Shown: positions 9,795 through 19,313 of the stretch, piece by piece
Layout of the letters: every line of letters starts with the position of its first letter
Numbering within the stretch: position 1 is the stretch's first letter
NCBI RefSeq assembly: GCF_024733845.1
Contig: NZ_JANRHG010000010.1
Coordinates: 42,267 to 106,266, forward strand
Direction: 5' to 3'
Source of the DNA: Neomoorella sulfitireducens
GTDB lineage: Bacteria; Bacillota; DSM-521; Neomoorellales; Neomoorellaceae
Length of the DNA: 64,000 nt
The notes under the pieces: generated by a model
The model's input: the letters and a program-made list of their open reading frames with translations, nothing else
The model's database searches: none
Told to the model about the DNA's origin: nothing
Made by a program: the position numbers and the translations under genes

Positions 9795-12381
9795 AGGACA
9801 GGCCCTGACTCCCATGATGGAACAATACCGCCAGATTAAATCCCGGTATCCTGACAGCATCCTTTTTTTTCGCCTGGGCGATTTCTATGAAATGTTTTAT
9901 GAGGATGCCGAAGTGGTATCCCGGGAACTCGACCTGGTTTTGACTACCAGGGGCGGCAAGGAAGCGGCCCCCATGTGCGGGGTGCCCTATCACGCTGCCG
10001 ATAGCTATTTAGCCCGCCTCATAGCTAAAGGATACAAAGTAGCCATCTGTGAACAAATGGAGGATCCCAGCCTGGCAAAAGGCCTGGTCAGGCGCGAGGT
10101 TATCCGGGTGGTAACGCCGGGAACGATAATTGATGAAAAAGCCCTGCCGGCCAGGGGGAACAATTACCTGGCGGCCGTTGTGGAGGGGGGCGGCAGCTTT
10201 GGCCTGGCCTGGGCCGATGCTTCTACCGGGGAATTTCAATATGCCCTCTGCCAGGGCCTGGAAGAACTCCTTGACGAACTGGTACGCCTGATGCCGGCAG
10301 AATACTTGCTGCCGCCGGAACTGGCAGCAGATGCTTCCTTTTGCCGGCGCCTGCAGCTTTATACCAGGGGTGTAATCACCAGCTGGCCTGCGGCGGCCTG
10401 CCCGGACGATGCCTGCCGGGAGTTAAGCCTTCACTTTGGTGAAGATAACTGGCGCCGGGTTGAATTACCGCCGGGTGCCGCCCTGGCTACAGCCATGGTC
10501 CTTTCTTTCCTGAAAGCTACCCAGCAAAACTCCCTGGCGCACCTGGATATCCCGGCACCGGCGTCCGTTACCGGCCGGATGGTAATCGATCAGGCCACCA
10601 GGCGCAACCTGGAACTGGTGGCCTGCAGCCGGGAGCAAAAGCGCGAGGGTTCTTTACTATGGGTTCTCGATAAAACAGTTACTGCCATGGGTGCCCGCAC
10701 CCTCAGGCGCTGGCTGGACCAGCCCCTGGTACAGGTCGAAGCCATCAAAGCGCGCCAGGAAGGGGTGGGGGAACTGGTGGACGGCTTTATCCTGCGGCAG
10801 GAGTTGAGGGATGCCCTGCAGTCTGTAAGGGATCTGGAGCGCCTGGCCGGCCGGGTGGCTTATGGTACGGCCGGAGGGCGGGATCTCCAGGCTTTAAGAA
10901 AATCCCTGGCGGTGGTACCGGAAATTCTGGCGCTGCTGGCCGGTGCCCGGGCCGGGCTTTTGCTAGACCTCAGGGAGCAGCTGGATCCCTTGACGGGGCT
11001 GGTGGACCTCCTCGGCCGCGCCATTGTTGATGATCCACCCTTGAGTATCCATGAAGGGGGGATTATAAAGCCCGGCTATAATAGCGAGGTTGATGATTTG
11101 CGCCGGGCGGCGGAACACGGCCGTGAGTGGATAGCCGCCCTGGAAGCCGAAGAAAGGGAACGGACGGGTATCAAATCTCTAAAGGTAGGTTATAACCGGG
11201 TTTTCGGTTATTACATAGAAGTTACCAGGCCCAACTTACCCCAGGTACCCGATGATTACGAGCGCAAGCAGACCCTGGCCAATGCCGAGCGCTTTGTTAC
11301 CCGCCGCCTCCAGGAGCTGGAGCGCCAGGTCCTGGGAGCCGAAGAGAGGCTGGTCCGGCTGGAGTACGAGCTTTTTCAAGCCCTGCGGGAAGAAGTTTTA
11401 CAAGTCCTGCCCCGTATCCAGCGCACGGCCCGGGCCCTGGGGGTCCTGGACGCCCTCCTGTCCCTGGCGACTGTAGCCGTCGATAATAACTATACCTGTC
11501 CCCTGGTAGATACCGGTCCGGTTATCCAGATCGAACAGGGACGGCACCCGGTCGTGGAAATGGTAGAGACCCACGGCAGTTTTGTACCCAATGACACCTA
11601 CCTGGACCAGGAACAGCGGGTACATATTATTACCGGGCCCAATATGGCCGGTAAATCCACCTACATCCGCCAGGTAGCTTTAATCGTCCTCATGGCCCAG
11701 ATCGGCAGCTTTGTGCCGGCCCGCAGGGCAAGGATCGGGGTGGTGGACAGGATCTTTACCCGGGTGGGTGCGGCCGATGACCTCTTTGCCGGCCAGAGCA
11801 CCTTCATGGTGGAAATGCAGGAAGTTGCCAACATCCTGCGCCATGCTACCCGGCGAAGCCTGGTCATCCTGGATGAGGTAGGCAGGGGGACAAGTACGGC
11901 CGACGGTTTGAGCATTGCCAGGGCGGTAACGGAGTATTTGCATGACGTTGTCGGTGCCCGCACCCTCTTTGCCACCCATTACCATGAGCTGGTAACCCTG
12001 GCCGGCCGGCTGGCCGGGGTAAAAAATTACTGCGTTGCCGTGCGGGAAGAAGGGGAAGATATTACCTTCCTGCGTACCATTGTTCCCGGCAGTACCGATA
12101 AGAGCTACGGAATTCACGTTGCCCGCCTGGCCGGCCTGCCGCCCGAGGTTCTCCGTCGTGCCCGGGAGCTGTTAGAACACGGACCCGGGGATGAAAGCCG
12201 GGCCCTTTTCAAACCGGCAAAGAAAGTACCCGTGACCGGTACTGAAAAACAGGTTTTAAAGGAACTGGCGAGTTTCCCTTTGATGGCCTCCACACCCCTG
12301 GAAGCCATGGAACAGATATTCCGCTGGCAGCGACAGCTTCAAGAGCAAGGCCCGGAAATTGTAAAGATTGGCAGGGGGTGA
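9787..12381 (+). CDS. mutS: MutS, DNA mismatch recognition ATPase
   Basis: This protein recognises mismatches and small loops and recruits MutL. The 864-residue protein has the mismatch-binding motif with the intercalating Phe and Glu in [11 protein letters not shown] (about residues 27-37), the lever and clamp domains, Walker [10 protein letters not shown] at about 617-625, Walker [10 protein letters not shown], and the late HTH/dimerisation region. The GTG start overlaps the miaB stop. Immediately downstream is mutL, so the mismatch repair pair is co-transcribed with the tRNA-modifying genes, a common arrangement in Clostridia. Confidence 0.97.
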   Translation: MPKGQALTPMMEQYRQIKSRYPDSILFFRLGDFYEMFYEDAEVVSRELDLVLTTRGGKEAAPMCGVPYHAADSYLARLIAKGYKVAICEQMEDPSLAKGLVRREVIRVVTPGTIIDEKALPARGNNYLAAVVEGGGSFGLAWADASTGEFQYALCQGLEELLDELVRLMPAEYLLPPELAADASFCRRLQLYTRGVITSWPAAACPDDACRELSLHFGEDNWRRVELPPGAALATAMVLSFLKATQQNSLAHLDIPAPASVTGRMVIDQATRRNLELVACSREQKREGSLLWVLDKTVTAMGARTLRRWLDQPLVQVEAIKARQEGVGELVDGFILRQELRDALQSVRDLERLAGRVAYGTAGGRDLQALRKSLAVVPEILALLAGARAGLLLDLREQLDPLTGLVDLLGRAIVDDPPLSIHEGGIIKPGYNSEVDDLRRAAEHGREWIAALEAEERERTGIKSLKVGYNRVFGYYIEVTRPNLPQVPDDYERKQTLANAERFVTRRLQELERQVLGAEERLVRLEYELFQALREEVLQVLPRIQRTARALGVLDALLSLATVAVDNNYTCPLVDTGPVIQIEQGRHPVVEMVETHGSFVPNDTYLDQEQRVHIITGPNMAGKSTYIRQVALIVLMAQIGSFVPARRARIGVVDRIFTRVGAADDLFAGQSTFMVEMQEVANILRHATRRSLVILDEVGRGTSTADGLSIARAVTEYLHDVVGARTLFATHYHELVTLAGRLAGVKNYCVAVREEGEDITFLRTIVPGSTDKSYGIHVARLAGLPPEVLRRARELLEHGPGDESRALFKPAKKVPVTGTEKQVLKELASFPLMASTPLEAMEQIFRWQRQLQEQGPEIVKIGRG

Positions 12382-12385
12382 TCCT

Positions 12386-14266
12386 TTGGCAGGGGAGTAC
12401 AGCTCCAGGATTGTCGTCCTCGACGCCGAGACGGCCAACCAGATAGCTGCCGGGGAAGTAGTCGAGAGGCCGGCCTCGGTAGCAAAGGAACTGGTGGAAA
12501 ATTCTTTAGATGCTTCTGCCCGGCATATTACCATTGAGGTAAAAGGAGGCGGCCTTACCCTGATCCGTGTCCGGGATGACGGCGTGGGGATAATTCCCGA
12601 AGATGCCCCCCTGGCCTTTGCCCGCCATGCTACCAGTAAGATTCGCCGGTCCGAGGACCTGTGGGGGATTACTACCCTGGGCTTCCGGGGAGAGGCTTTA
12701 CCCAGCATTGCTGCCGTAGCCCGGGTTGAAATGGATACCAGACCGCCGGGAGAGACTGCCGGCATCAGGGTTAGGATAGCCGGCGGGGGAGAGCCGGAGG
12801 TTACGCCTGTAGGATGTCCGCCCGGCACCACCGTCACGGTTACCGATTTATTTTTTAATACCCCGGCACGGCGACAGTATCTAAAGAAGCCGGCAAGCGA
12901 GACCCGCGCCATAGTTACAGCGGTAGAAAAGCTGGCCCTGGCCCACCCGGAAGTGGCCTTTAGCCTCCAGGTGGAAGGAAGGCGCCTGCTGTCGACGCCG
13001 GGCAGCAGCGATCTGGAGGCAGTGGTAGCGGCCCTGTACGGCCTGGAAACCGGGCGGGAATTATTGCCCGTGTCCGGTGCGGGGGAGGGGTGGAGCCTGG
13101 TGGGTTTCATATCGCCTCCATGGTTGCACCGGGCCGGCCGCAGCCAGCAGGTGATAACCGTCAACGGCCGTTATATCTTTAACCGCGCCATCACCAGGGC
13201 CGTGGAAGAATGTTATCGCTCCGTTATCCCCGGCGGCCGTTATCCTATTTTTGTACTGCAGCTTGCTATTGACCCGCGGCAGGTAGATGTCAACGTCCAC
13301 CCGGCCAAGCTGGAAGTGCGTTTCCGGCAGGAATATGAACTGGCCAGGCAGGTGGCTGCCCTGGTAAACAGGGCGTTGTATAGTCCCCGGTCCGTCGCGC
13401 CGGCGAATGCCGCCGCTGCGCCGGTAACTGCAGGCCGGCCGGGGGGAAGGAAAGCAGCCAGCCCGGCAGCCTGCCAGCAAGATTTTGGTTTCCAGGGAAA
13501 GGAAGCACAGGCCCGTTCCTGGGGAGAATATATATTGAGGGAAAGGCCCGCAGGAGAAGTAAAAAGGACGGAAAAGGTTGGCGAAGTTCAAACGGTTAAA
13601 CCTGACAGGGCGATCGATACCCGGGGCGAAGGGCAAACAGAAACGGCAGCTCCGGTTGGCCAGGTACTGCCGCCCTTAAGGGCCATAGGGCAGCTGCTAC
13701 ATACCTATATCCTAGCTGAAGGCAGGGACGGTCTTTATATCGTCGACCAGCATGCAGCCCATGAAAGATGTCTTTTTGAGAAGTTGCAAGGGCGGGTTAA
13801 TGACGGTAATTGGCCGGCGCAGATGCTGGAGCCACCCCTGACCCTGCACCTGTCCCCGGCCATAACGGTAAAACTTATCGACCAGATTGTTACCCTGCGG
13901 GAGATGGGGTTTATAGTGGAAACCTTCGGTACCAATTCTTTCTTGCTGCGCTCGGTGCCGGCGGGGGTACCACCCGGAAAAGAAAGGGAAGTACTGGAGG
14001 ATTTTCTGGCGAAGGATAATTTGCCGGCAGGGGAAAGGCTTTTAAAGATCCTTTCCTGTCACGGGGCCGTAAAAGCCGGATACCCCCTTGGCGGGGCCGA
14101 GATGCAGGGGCTGTTAGACGAACTCCAGGAAATTAAACAGCCTTACACCTGCCCCCACGGCCGGCCGGCCGTAGTCCGCCTCGATAAAACCACCCTGGCG
14201 CGGTTTTTCCAGCGGCCCCGGGGGGCGGCGGACGTACCTGTGCCATACGGGCATGCCGGGGGGTAA
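12386..14266 (+). CDS. mutL: MutL, mismatch repair endonuclease/ATPase
   Basis: This GHKL ATPase couples MutS to strand incision. N-terminal motifs are ELVENSLDA (I), DDGVGI (II) and TLGFRGEALPSI (III). The C-terminal domain carries DQHAAHERCLFE at about residue 453, the metal-binding motif of MutL proteins with intrinsic nicking activity, so no MutH is needed. A frame-compatible TTG at 12368 lies inside mutS, but the GGGGGTG site at 12374-12380 fits the TTG at 12386, four bases after the mutS stop. The linker between domains (about residues 335-430) is low-complexity and Ala/Gly/Arg rich. Confidence 0.95.
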   Translation: MAGEYSSRIVVLDAETANQIAAGEVVERPASVAKELVENSLDASARHITIEVKGGGLTLIRVRDDGVGIIPEDAPLAFARHATSKIRRSEDLWGITTLGFRGEALPSIAAVARVEMDTRPPGETAGIRVRIAGGGEPEVTPVGCPPGTTVTVTDLFFNTPARRQYLKKPASETRAIVTAVEKLALAHPEVAFSLQVEGRRLLSTPGSSDLEAVVAALYGLETGRELLPVSGAGEGWSLVGFISPPWLHRAGRSQQVITVNGRYIFNRAITRAVEECYRSVIPGGRYPIFVLQLAIDPRQVDVNVHPAKLEVRFRQEYELARQVAALVNRALYSPRSVAPANAAAAPVTAGRPGGRKAASPAACQQDFGFQGKEAQARSWGEYILRERPAGEVKRTEKVGEVQTVKPDRAIDTRGEGQTETAAPVGQVLPPLRAIGQLLHTYILAEGRDGLYIVDQHAAHERCLFEKLQGRVNDGNWPAQMLEPPLTLHLSPAITVKLIDQIVTLREMGFIVETFGTNSFLLRSVPAGVPPGKEREVLEDFLAKDNLPAGERLLKILSCHGAVKAGYPLGGAEMQGLLDELQEIKQPYTCPHGRPAVVRLDKTTLARFFQRPRGAADVPVPYGHAGG

Positions 14267-14300
14267 GGGAAGAAAGGCCGGCAAGGAGGAGAACGAGAGA

Positions 14301-15266
14301 TTGACGGTCAAGAAGCCCCTGGCGGCCATTGTCGGGCCCACGGCTACCGGCAAGTCAGCCATCGCTTTGCACGTTGCTGCCAGGCTCCAGGCGGAAATAA
14401 TCTCCGTCGATTCCGCCCAGGTTTACCGGGGTATGGATATAGGGACCGCCAAATTGCCGCCGGCAGATCGGGTGGGACCCGGCGGTGTGCCCATACCCCA
14501 TCATTTAATCGATATTGTCGCCCCTGACGAACCTTTCAGCGTGGCCGACTTTCAAAGACTGGCCCGGGAAACCATTGACTCTATCCTCCAGCGGGGTCAC
14601 CTGCCCCTGCTGGTGGGAGGGACGGGTCTTTATTACCAGGCGGTAGTCGATCCTTACCTTTTTACTTCCCTGCCCGGGGATAAAAAAATACGGCAACACC
14701 TGGAAGAGCAGGCGCAGCGCTACGGCAATGAGCACCTCTATGAAGAGTTAAAGAAGGTTGACCCGGAAGCAGCACGGCGGATACATATCCACGACCGGCG
14801 CCGGATAGTCAGGGCGCTGGAAGTTTATATGATGACGGGAAGACCCATTTCGGCGGCCCTGGAATGGCGGCACCAGCAGGAAACTCCTTACCGCCTGGCG
14901 GTGGTAGGTCTAACTATGCCCCGGCCGCAGCTTTATCGCCGCATAGAGGAACGGGTGGATGCCATGATTGCCCGGGGGCTGGTAGAAGAAGTGCGGGGGT
15001 TACTGGCCAGGTATGATTACCGCCTGCCGGCTCTCCAGGCCGTGGGCTATAAGGAAATTGGCGCCTACCTCCGCGGCGAAATGGAACTGGAAGAGGCCAT
15101 CGCCCTTTTAAAACGCAATACCCGGCGCCTGGCCAAACGGCAGCTGACTTGGTTCAGGCGCGATCTCCGCCTGCAGTGGTGGGAAGTGGATCCCGTTAAG
15201 ATGGAAGAAATGGCGGTAGGGATTGCTAATTATATTGCACGACTCCTTGATATTAATGTAGAATAA
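14301..15266 (+). CDS. miaA: MiaA, tRNA dimethylallyltransferase
   Basis: This enzyme transfers dimethylallyl to N6 of A37 in tRNA, the step before MiaB. The P-loop is [14 protein letters not shown] at the N-terminus; [17 protein letters not shown] and [10 protein letters not shown] are the family motifs, and the C-terminal zinc-less tail [18 protein letters not shown] binds tRNA. An ATG at 14253 overlaps mutL and would add 16 residues, but the AAGGAGG at 14283-14289 is correctly placed only for the TTG at 14301, giving a normal 321-residue protein. It is followed after 40 bases by hfq, as in many bacteria. Confidence 0.93.
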   Translation: MTVKKPLAAIVGPTATGKSAIALHVAARLQAEIISVDSAQVYRGMDIGTAKLPPADRVGPGGVPIPHHLIDIVAPDEPFSVADFQRLARETIDSILQRGHLPLLVGGTGLYYQAVVDPYLFTSLPGDKKIRQHLEEQAQRYGNEHLYEELKKVDPEAARRIHIHDRRRIVRALEVYMMTGRPISAALEWRHQQETPYRLAVVGLTMPRPQLYRRIEERVDAMIARGLVEEVRGLLARYDYRLPALQAVGYKEIGAYLRGEMELEEAIALLKRNTRRLAKRQLTWFRRDLRLQWWEVDPVKMEEMAVGIANYIARLLDINVE

Positions 15267-15306
15267 GGTTATACTAAACAAAAAATACCAACCTGGAGGG
15301 TATAAA

Positions 15307-15552
15307 ATGAATAAAACACAAGGAAACCTGCAGGACTTGTATTTAAATGTATTGCGCAGGGACAATACCCCCGTTACCATTTACCTGGTAAACGGCTTTC
15401 AATTGAAGGGAATAGTACGGGGCTTTGACAATTTTACCGTAATCCTGGATGCCGACGGCAAGCAGCAGATGATTTACAAGCATGCCATCTCTACCGTTAT
15501 GCCATCCCGGCCGGTTAACCTTATGGCCGAGAGCAAGGTTGAAGCCAAATAG
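15307..15552 (+). CDS. hfq: Hfq, RNA chaperone
   Basis: This is a Sm-like RNA-binding protein of 81 residues acting as a hexamer in RNA-mediated regulation. Sm1 ([21 protein letters not shown]) and Sm2 ([15 protein letters not shown], with the conserved YKH) motifs are intact. The C-terminal tail is short, as usual in Firmicutes. The ATG follows a GGAGGG site and lies just downstream of miaA, the classical miaA-hfq order. A terminator closes the gene, so hfq probably ends the long mismatch-repair/tRNA-modification transcript. Confidence 0.97.
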   Translation: MNKTQGNLQDLYLNVLRRDNTPVTIYLVNGFQLKGIVRGFDNFTVILDADGKQQMIYKHAISTVMPSRPVNLMAESKVEAK

Positions 15553-15568
15553 CACCTTATTACCCCCT

Positions 15569-15600
15569 AACTCCCCGGCCCTGTACGGGGAGTTTTCTTT
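15569..15600 (+). terminator. Rho-independent terminator after hfq
   Basis: The perfect arms AACTCCCCG and CGGGGAGTT (15569-15577 and 15586-15594) are followed by TTCTTTTG. Confidence 0.85.
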
Positions 15601-15669
15601 TGCTAAAACGGGAAGCCGGTATAATCTACGGTTGCCGGACAGAGAATAAGGGACAGGGAGGAATCACAC

Positions 15670-16056
15670 ATGCCCGGACCCAAGGTAAAGTGTAAAGTAA
15701 ATACCTGCAACCACTGGATGAACGGCGATTTATGTACGGCGGCAAATATAGATATCATGCATGAAGAAGAGGGCAGGATGGCCCAGAACCCCGAACAGAC
15801 CCAGTGTAAGACCTTTTATGCCCGCCGGGGGCTGGCTAACATGCTTGGCTCCCTGGATAATGTCAACTGGGGAGGCCTGGTGAGCAATACCGTACTGCCC
15901 GGGGGAGAACTCTACCCATCTGTTACCTGTATCGTCAACACCTGTACTTACTGGGCAGAGGGAAACCATTGCAAGGCCGAAAAAATTGACGTGGTCGGTA
16001 TTAATGCCGATGAATGCCAGGACACTAACTGTTTTACCTTTAAGCGTAAAAGCTGA
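15670..16056 (+). CDS. Protein with two DUF1540 cysteine motifs
   Basis: This 128-residue protein is a tandem of two DUF1540 units. The first is KCKVNTCNHWMNGDLCTAANIDI ending in QCKTF; the second is TCIVNTCTYWAEGNHCKAEKIDV ending in NCFTF. Each has four spaced cysteines suited to zinc or Fe-S binding. The function is unknown; the family is frequent in spore-formers. TATAAT at 15620-15625 and a strong GGGAGG site precede the ATG. It is a single-gene unit between the hfq and spoVK genes, closed by its own terminator. Confidence 0.85.
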   Translation: MPGPKVKCKVNTCNHWMNGDLCTAANIDIMHEEEGRMAQNPEQTQCKTFYARRGLANMLGSLDNVNWGGLVSNTVLPGGELYPSVTCIVNTCTYWAEGNHCKAEKIDVVGINADECQDTNCFTFKRKS

Positions 16057-16073
16057 CAGGAAATAAATGGCAC

Positions 16074-16097
16074 GGCCGGTTTTGCCGGCCCTTTTTT
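16074..16097 (+). terminator. Rho-independent terminator after the DUF1540 gene
   Basis: The arms GGCCGG and CCGGCC (16074-16079 and 16085-16090) enclose a 5-base loop and are followed by CTTTTTTATT. Confidence 0.85.
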
Positions 16098-16151
16098 ATT
16101 GCCCGGGACAGTGATGCGTATAAATAAAATAAAGGGAGCAGGAGAGGGCGG

Positions 16152-17150
16152 TTGAGGAAATTGCAGGTTAAATTTGGTACAGGAAACGCAAAAGGAAGCA
16201 GCAGGTCCCTGATTCGCCCTTTACAGCGCGAGCGGGGGAGCGGGGATAACGAGTTCAACAACCGCCGGCGGGTGGAGGCCGTCATGGCCGAGCTGGATAA
16301 GATGGTCGGGCTGGAAAACGTTAAGGGTTTAATTAAAGAACTGAAGGCCTTTATTGAAATCCAACGCCGGCGCCAGCTGGAAGGCCTGGTGAGCAGTACC
16401 AATACCCTGCACATGATTTTTAAAGGTAACCCGGGCACTGGAAAAAGCACCGTCGCCAGGTTAATGGGGAGGTTATTCAAAGAAATGGGCGTCCTGACCC
16501 AGGGGCACTTGATTGAGGTGGAAAGGGCGGATCTGGTGGGGGAGTATATCGGCCACACGGCCCACAAAGCCAGGGAACAATTGAAAAAGGCCCTCGGAGG
16601 GATCCTTTTTATTGACGAAGCTTATTCCCTGGCCCGGGGCGGGGAGAAGGATTTCGGCCGGGAAGCTATTGATGTCCTGGTCAAGGGGATGGAGGATTAC
16701 CGCGACAACCTCATCCTGATCCTGGCCGGCTATAAAGAAGAAATGGATTACTTCCTGGAGACGAACCCGGGGCTGCGGTCGCGTTTTCCCATCCAGCTTG
16801 ATTTTCCGGATTATAGCATAACAGAATTGATGGCCATTGCCAGGTTAATGCTGGCCGAAAAGCAATATATCCTTACGCCGGGGGCAGCTGAGGAACTGGA
16901 AAAAATTTTACGCCGGGAAATCCTCTTCGGCCACCGGTATAATGGTAATGCCCGCATGGTACGCAATATTATAGAAAGGGCCATGCGCCGCCAGGCCCTG
17001 CGGCTGGTGAAAAAGAAAAACCTTACGCGGCAGGATCTAATAAGTATTGAAAGGGAGGATTTGTTGCGGCCCGACCCGCCGGCCGGGAAAAAGGAAAATG
17101 AAAACGACTTTCCCGGGGGGCCCCCGATCTGTTATAATAACTCCCAGTAG
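16152..17150 (+). CDS. spoVK: AAA ATPase, stage V sporulation protein K-like (CbxX/CfxQ family)
   Basis: This is an AAA ATPase of the CbxX/SpoVK family. The core begins LDKMVGLENVKGLIKELKAF; Walker A is GNPGTGKST at about residues 92-100, Walker B GGILFIDEAYSL, and the late sensor region is NPGLRSRFPIQLDF. SpoVK is needed for spore maturation in Bacillus, though its substrate is not defined. The start is a TTG behind GGAGAGGGCG. Position after miaA-hfq and before a YnbB-like enzyme matches the Bacillus gene order, except that HflX is missing here. This synteny supports SpoVK over a Rubisco-activase-like CbxX. Confidence 0.88.
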   Translation: MRKLQVKFGTGNAKGSSRSLIRPLQRERGSGDNEFNNRRRVEAVMAELDKMVGLENVKGLIKELKAFIEIQRRRQLEGLVSSTNTLHMIFKGNPGTGKSTVARLMGRLFKEMGVLTQGHLIEVERADLVGEYIGHTAHKAREQLKKALGGILFIDEAYSLARGGEKDFGREAIDVLVKGMEDYRDNLILILAGYKEEMDYFLETNPGLRSRFPIQLDFPDYSITELMAIARLMLAEKQYILTPGAAEELEKILRREILFGHRYNGNARMVRNIIERAMRRQALRLVKKKNLTRQDLISIEREDLLRPDPPAGKKENENDFPGGPPICYNNSQ

Positions 17151-17178
17151 TTTAAAGCACGGGGGTAAAGTAAAAGAA

Positions 17179-18474
17179 TTGGACTGGCCTAAAGATATAA
17201 CCAGGTTTTATCCCGTGGCCTCCTGGCTGGTAGAGAGGCTGGAGGCAGCGGAAATAGACAGCCGGGCAACAATAGCCGCCGTAAACGATGTATGTTCCCG
17301 GAACCATATAAAGGTCCTGCGGGCCTTTCAGGATATCGGCGTGAATGAGTACCATTTCCAGGATTCCACCGGTTATGGTTACGGCGATCTGGGGCGTTCC
17401 ACCCTGGAACGCCTTTTTGCCGGTATTTTTGGCGGTAGTGCCGCCCTGGTCCGCCCGCAGATTGTATCCGGCACCCATGCCCTGGCCCTGGCAATAAGTG
17501 CCCTCCTGCGACCGGGAGACATCTTGCTCTCCGTTTGCGGGCGTCCTTACGATACCCTGGCGACAGTTATCGGCCTCGGCCCGCGGGTGGCAGGGAGTTT
17601 GAAGGAATGGGGGATAGAATATGCTGAAGTCCCCCTGGATGCAGGAGGCCGGCCGGACCTGGCAAAAATCAGCGAGGCTGTAACAAGATGGCATCCCCGT
17701 GTATGCCTTATCCAGCGATCCCGCGGTTACACCTTGCGGCCTTCCCTGGGTATTGAGGAGATTGCCCGGATTATTGACACCATTAAAGGAGCATACCGGG
17801 AAAGCGTCTGCCTGGTAGATAACTGCTACGGTGAGTTGGTAGAAGATAGGGAACCGGGGGAGGTGGGCGCCGACCTGGTAGTGGGTTCTTTAATTAAAAA
17901 CCCCGGCGGCGGGCTGGCACCGGGGGGAGGCTACATAGTGGGCCGGGAAGAACTGCTAGAGGAGGTGGCGGCGCGCCTGACTGCCCCGGGTCTCGGGGGC
18001 GAGCTGGGAGCCTTTACCGAGAAGCGCCTTTATTACCAGGGCCTGTACCTGGCCCCCCTGGTGGTCAGGGAAGCCCTTACAGGAGCCGTCGTCGCCGCCG
18101 CTTTTTTCCGGGAGCTTGGCTTTAAGGTCGATCCCCTGCCCGGGGAACGGCGGCGTGATATCGTCCAGTGTATCATCCTGGAGAAAAAGGAGGCCCTGCT
18201 GGCCTTCTGCCGGGGATTGCAAAGGGGTTGCCCGGTAGAAGCAGACACTGTACCGGAACCGGCCCCCCTGCCCGGCTATGAAGACCAGGTCATTATGGCA
18301 GGGGGTAGTTTTATCCAGGGGTCTTCCATTGAAATTAGTGCCGACGGTCCTTTAAGACCACCCTATGCAGTCTTTTTCCAGGGAGGGCTGGCCTATCCCT
18401 ATACCCGGGTCGCCCTCCTCATGGCAGCCCAGGAGATGCTGGACACGGGGCTGATTCAAGAGAAGCGGCGGTAG
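17179..18474 (+). CDS. YnbB-like PLP-dependent enzyme (methionine gamma-lyase/aluminium-resistance family)
   Basis: This is a Cys/Met-metabolism type PLP enzyme of the group annotated as methionine gamma-lyase family or aluminium resistance protein. Visible are HFQDSTGYGYGDLGRSTLE, RPQIVSGTHALALAI, CLVDNCYGELVE and the likely PLP lysine in VGSLIKNPGGG at Lys240. The frame is open from 17047 inside spoVK, but homologues are about 420 residues, so the TTG at 17179 (431 residues) is preferred; an ATG at 17098 is the alternative and the start is uncertain. Its true reaction is not known. Its 3' end overlaps the convergent lexA by 19 bases. Confidence 0.82.
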   Translation: MDWPKDITRFYPVASWLVERLEAAEIDSRATIAAVNDVCSRNHIKVLRAFQDIGVNEYHFQDSTGYGYGDLGRSTLERLFAGIFGGSAALVRPQIVSGTHALALAISALLRPGDILLSVCGRPYDTLATVIGLGPRVAGSLKEWGIEYAEVPLDAGGRPDLAKISEAVTRWHPRVCLIQRSRGYTLRPSLGIEEIARIIDTIKGAYRESVCLVDNCYGELVEDREPGEVGADLVVGSLIKNPGGGLAPGGGYIVGREELLEEVAARLTAPGLGGELGAFTEKRLYYQGLYLAPLVVREALTGAVVAAAFFRELGFKVDPLPGERRRDIVQCIILEKKEALLAFCRGLQRGCPVEADTVPEPAPLPGYEDQVIMAGGSFIQGSSIEISADGPLRPPYAVFFQGGLAYPYTRVALLMAAQEMLDTGLIQEKRR

Positions 18475-19076
18475 AGGCCTGTTACTTTGCCCAGGATGGT
18501 AACTTCCCGGGTTTTTATGGGTTCCATGCGGCTGTTGGCGGGAACCAGTTCTATATGGTCTTCATGGCGGTAGAAATATTTAACGGTTGCCTCGTCGCCC
18601 AGGAGAGCAACGACGATATCCCCATTTTCGGCCTTGTCCTGGGGCCTGACGATGAGGTAATCGCCCTCCATGATCCCTGCTTCTATCATGCTGTCGCCCT
18701 TGACCTGGAGCATAAAGGCATTTTCGCTGCCGGCAAGCTGGGAGGAGAGGGGAAAGACTTCTTCAATATTTTCAATGGCCAGGATAGGCTGTCCTGCGGT
18801 AATTTTTCCCAGCAAGGGGACCGAAACAATTTTTCTGGAAGTGTTGGGCAATCCCGGGTGAGGAGAAAGGACTTCAATAGCGCGGGAGCGGGTAGGATCG
18901 CGGCGGATGTAACCTTTTTTCTCCAGCCGGCTTAAATGACCGTGGACGGTTGAACTTGAGTGCAGGCCGGTAGCCCGGCAAATATCTCTTACTGTAGGCG
19001 GATATCCGTGGGTTTCGATATAATGGCGGATGTAGTTCAGAACCATTTCCTGCCGGGTCGTTAAGTCAGATGCCAA
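18456..19076 (-). CDS. lexA: LexA, SOS repressor
   Basis: This is the repressor of the DNA-damage response. The winged HTH is at the N-terminus (TTRQEMVLNYIRHYIETHGYPPTVRDI). The C-terminal self-cleavage domain has the scissile Ala94-Gly95 (GKITAGQP), Ser129 (VKGDSMIEAG) and Lys166 (EATVKYF). A longer frame from 19097 exists, but the CCAGGAGGG site lies inside it and fits the TTG at 19076, giving 206 residues. A candidate SOS box overlaps its promoter, so it is probably autoregulated. Its 3' end overlaps the convergent YnbB-like gene. Confidence 0.95.
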   Translation of the reverse strand: MASDLTTRQEMVLNYIRHYIETHGYPPTVRDICRATGLHSSSTVHGHLSRLEKKGYIRRDPTRSRAIEVLSPHPGLPNTSRKIVSVPLLGKITAGQPILAIENIEEVFPLSSQLAGSENAFMLQVKGDSMIEAGIMEGDYLIVRPQDKAENGDIVVALLGDEATVKYFYRHEDHIELVPANSRMEPIKTREVTILGKVTGLYRRFS

Positions 19077-19129
19077 CCTTAATCCCTCCTGGATCAAGTT
19101 CTAACTTATCCTAACATATTTTTTTCCTG

Positions 19130-19143
19130 TAAACAATCGTTCG
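19130..19143 (-). promoter_or_regulatory. Candidate LexA (SOS) box overlapping the lexA promoter
   Basis: Read on the minus strand the site is CGAACGATTGTTTA, matching the Gram-positive core GAAC-N4-GTTC at 7 of 8 positions. It overlaps a plausible -35 box TTGTTT, 17 bases before TAGGAT. Autoregulation of lexA is inferred. Confidence 0.65.
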
Positions 19144-19313
19144 TTATATAAAATTACCTTCTTTAGTTAAGAAGAGGAAACCGGGGGAGGAGAAAGGAAA
19201 AACTGTAGTGAGATAGTGCTTTCAGGACAGCATAACTTCCTATAATAATTATTATGTAAAGTAATAAAGAGGGCAATATTTGTATTGAGTAGCCTTTGGA
19301 AATAATAAACGGT

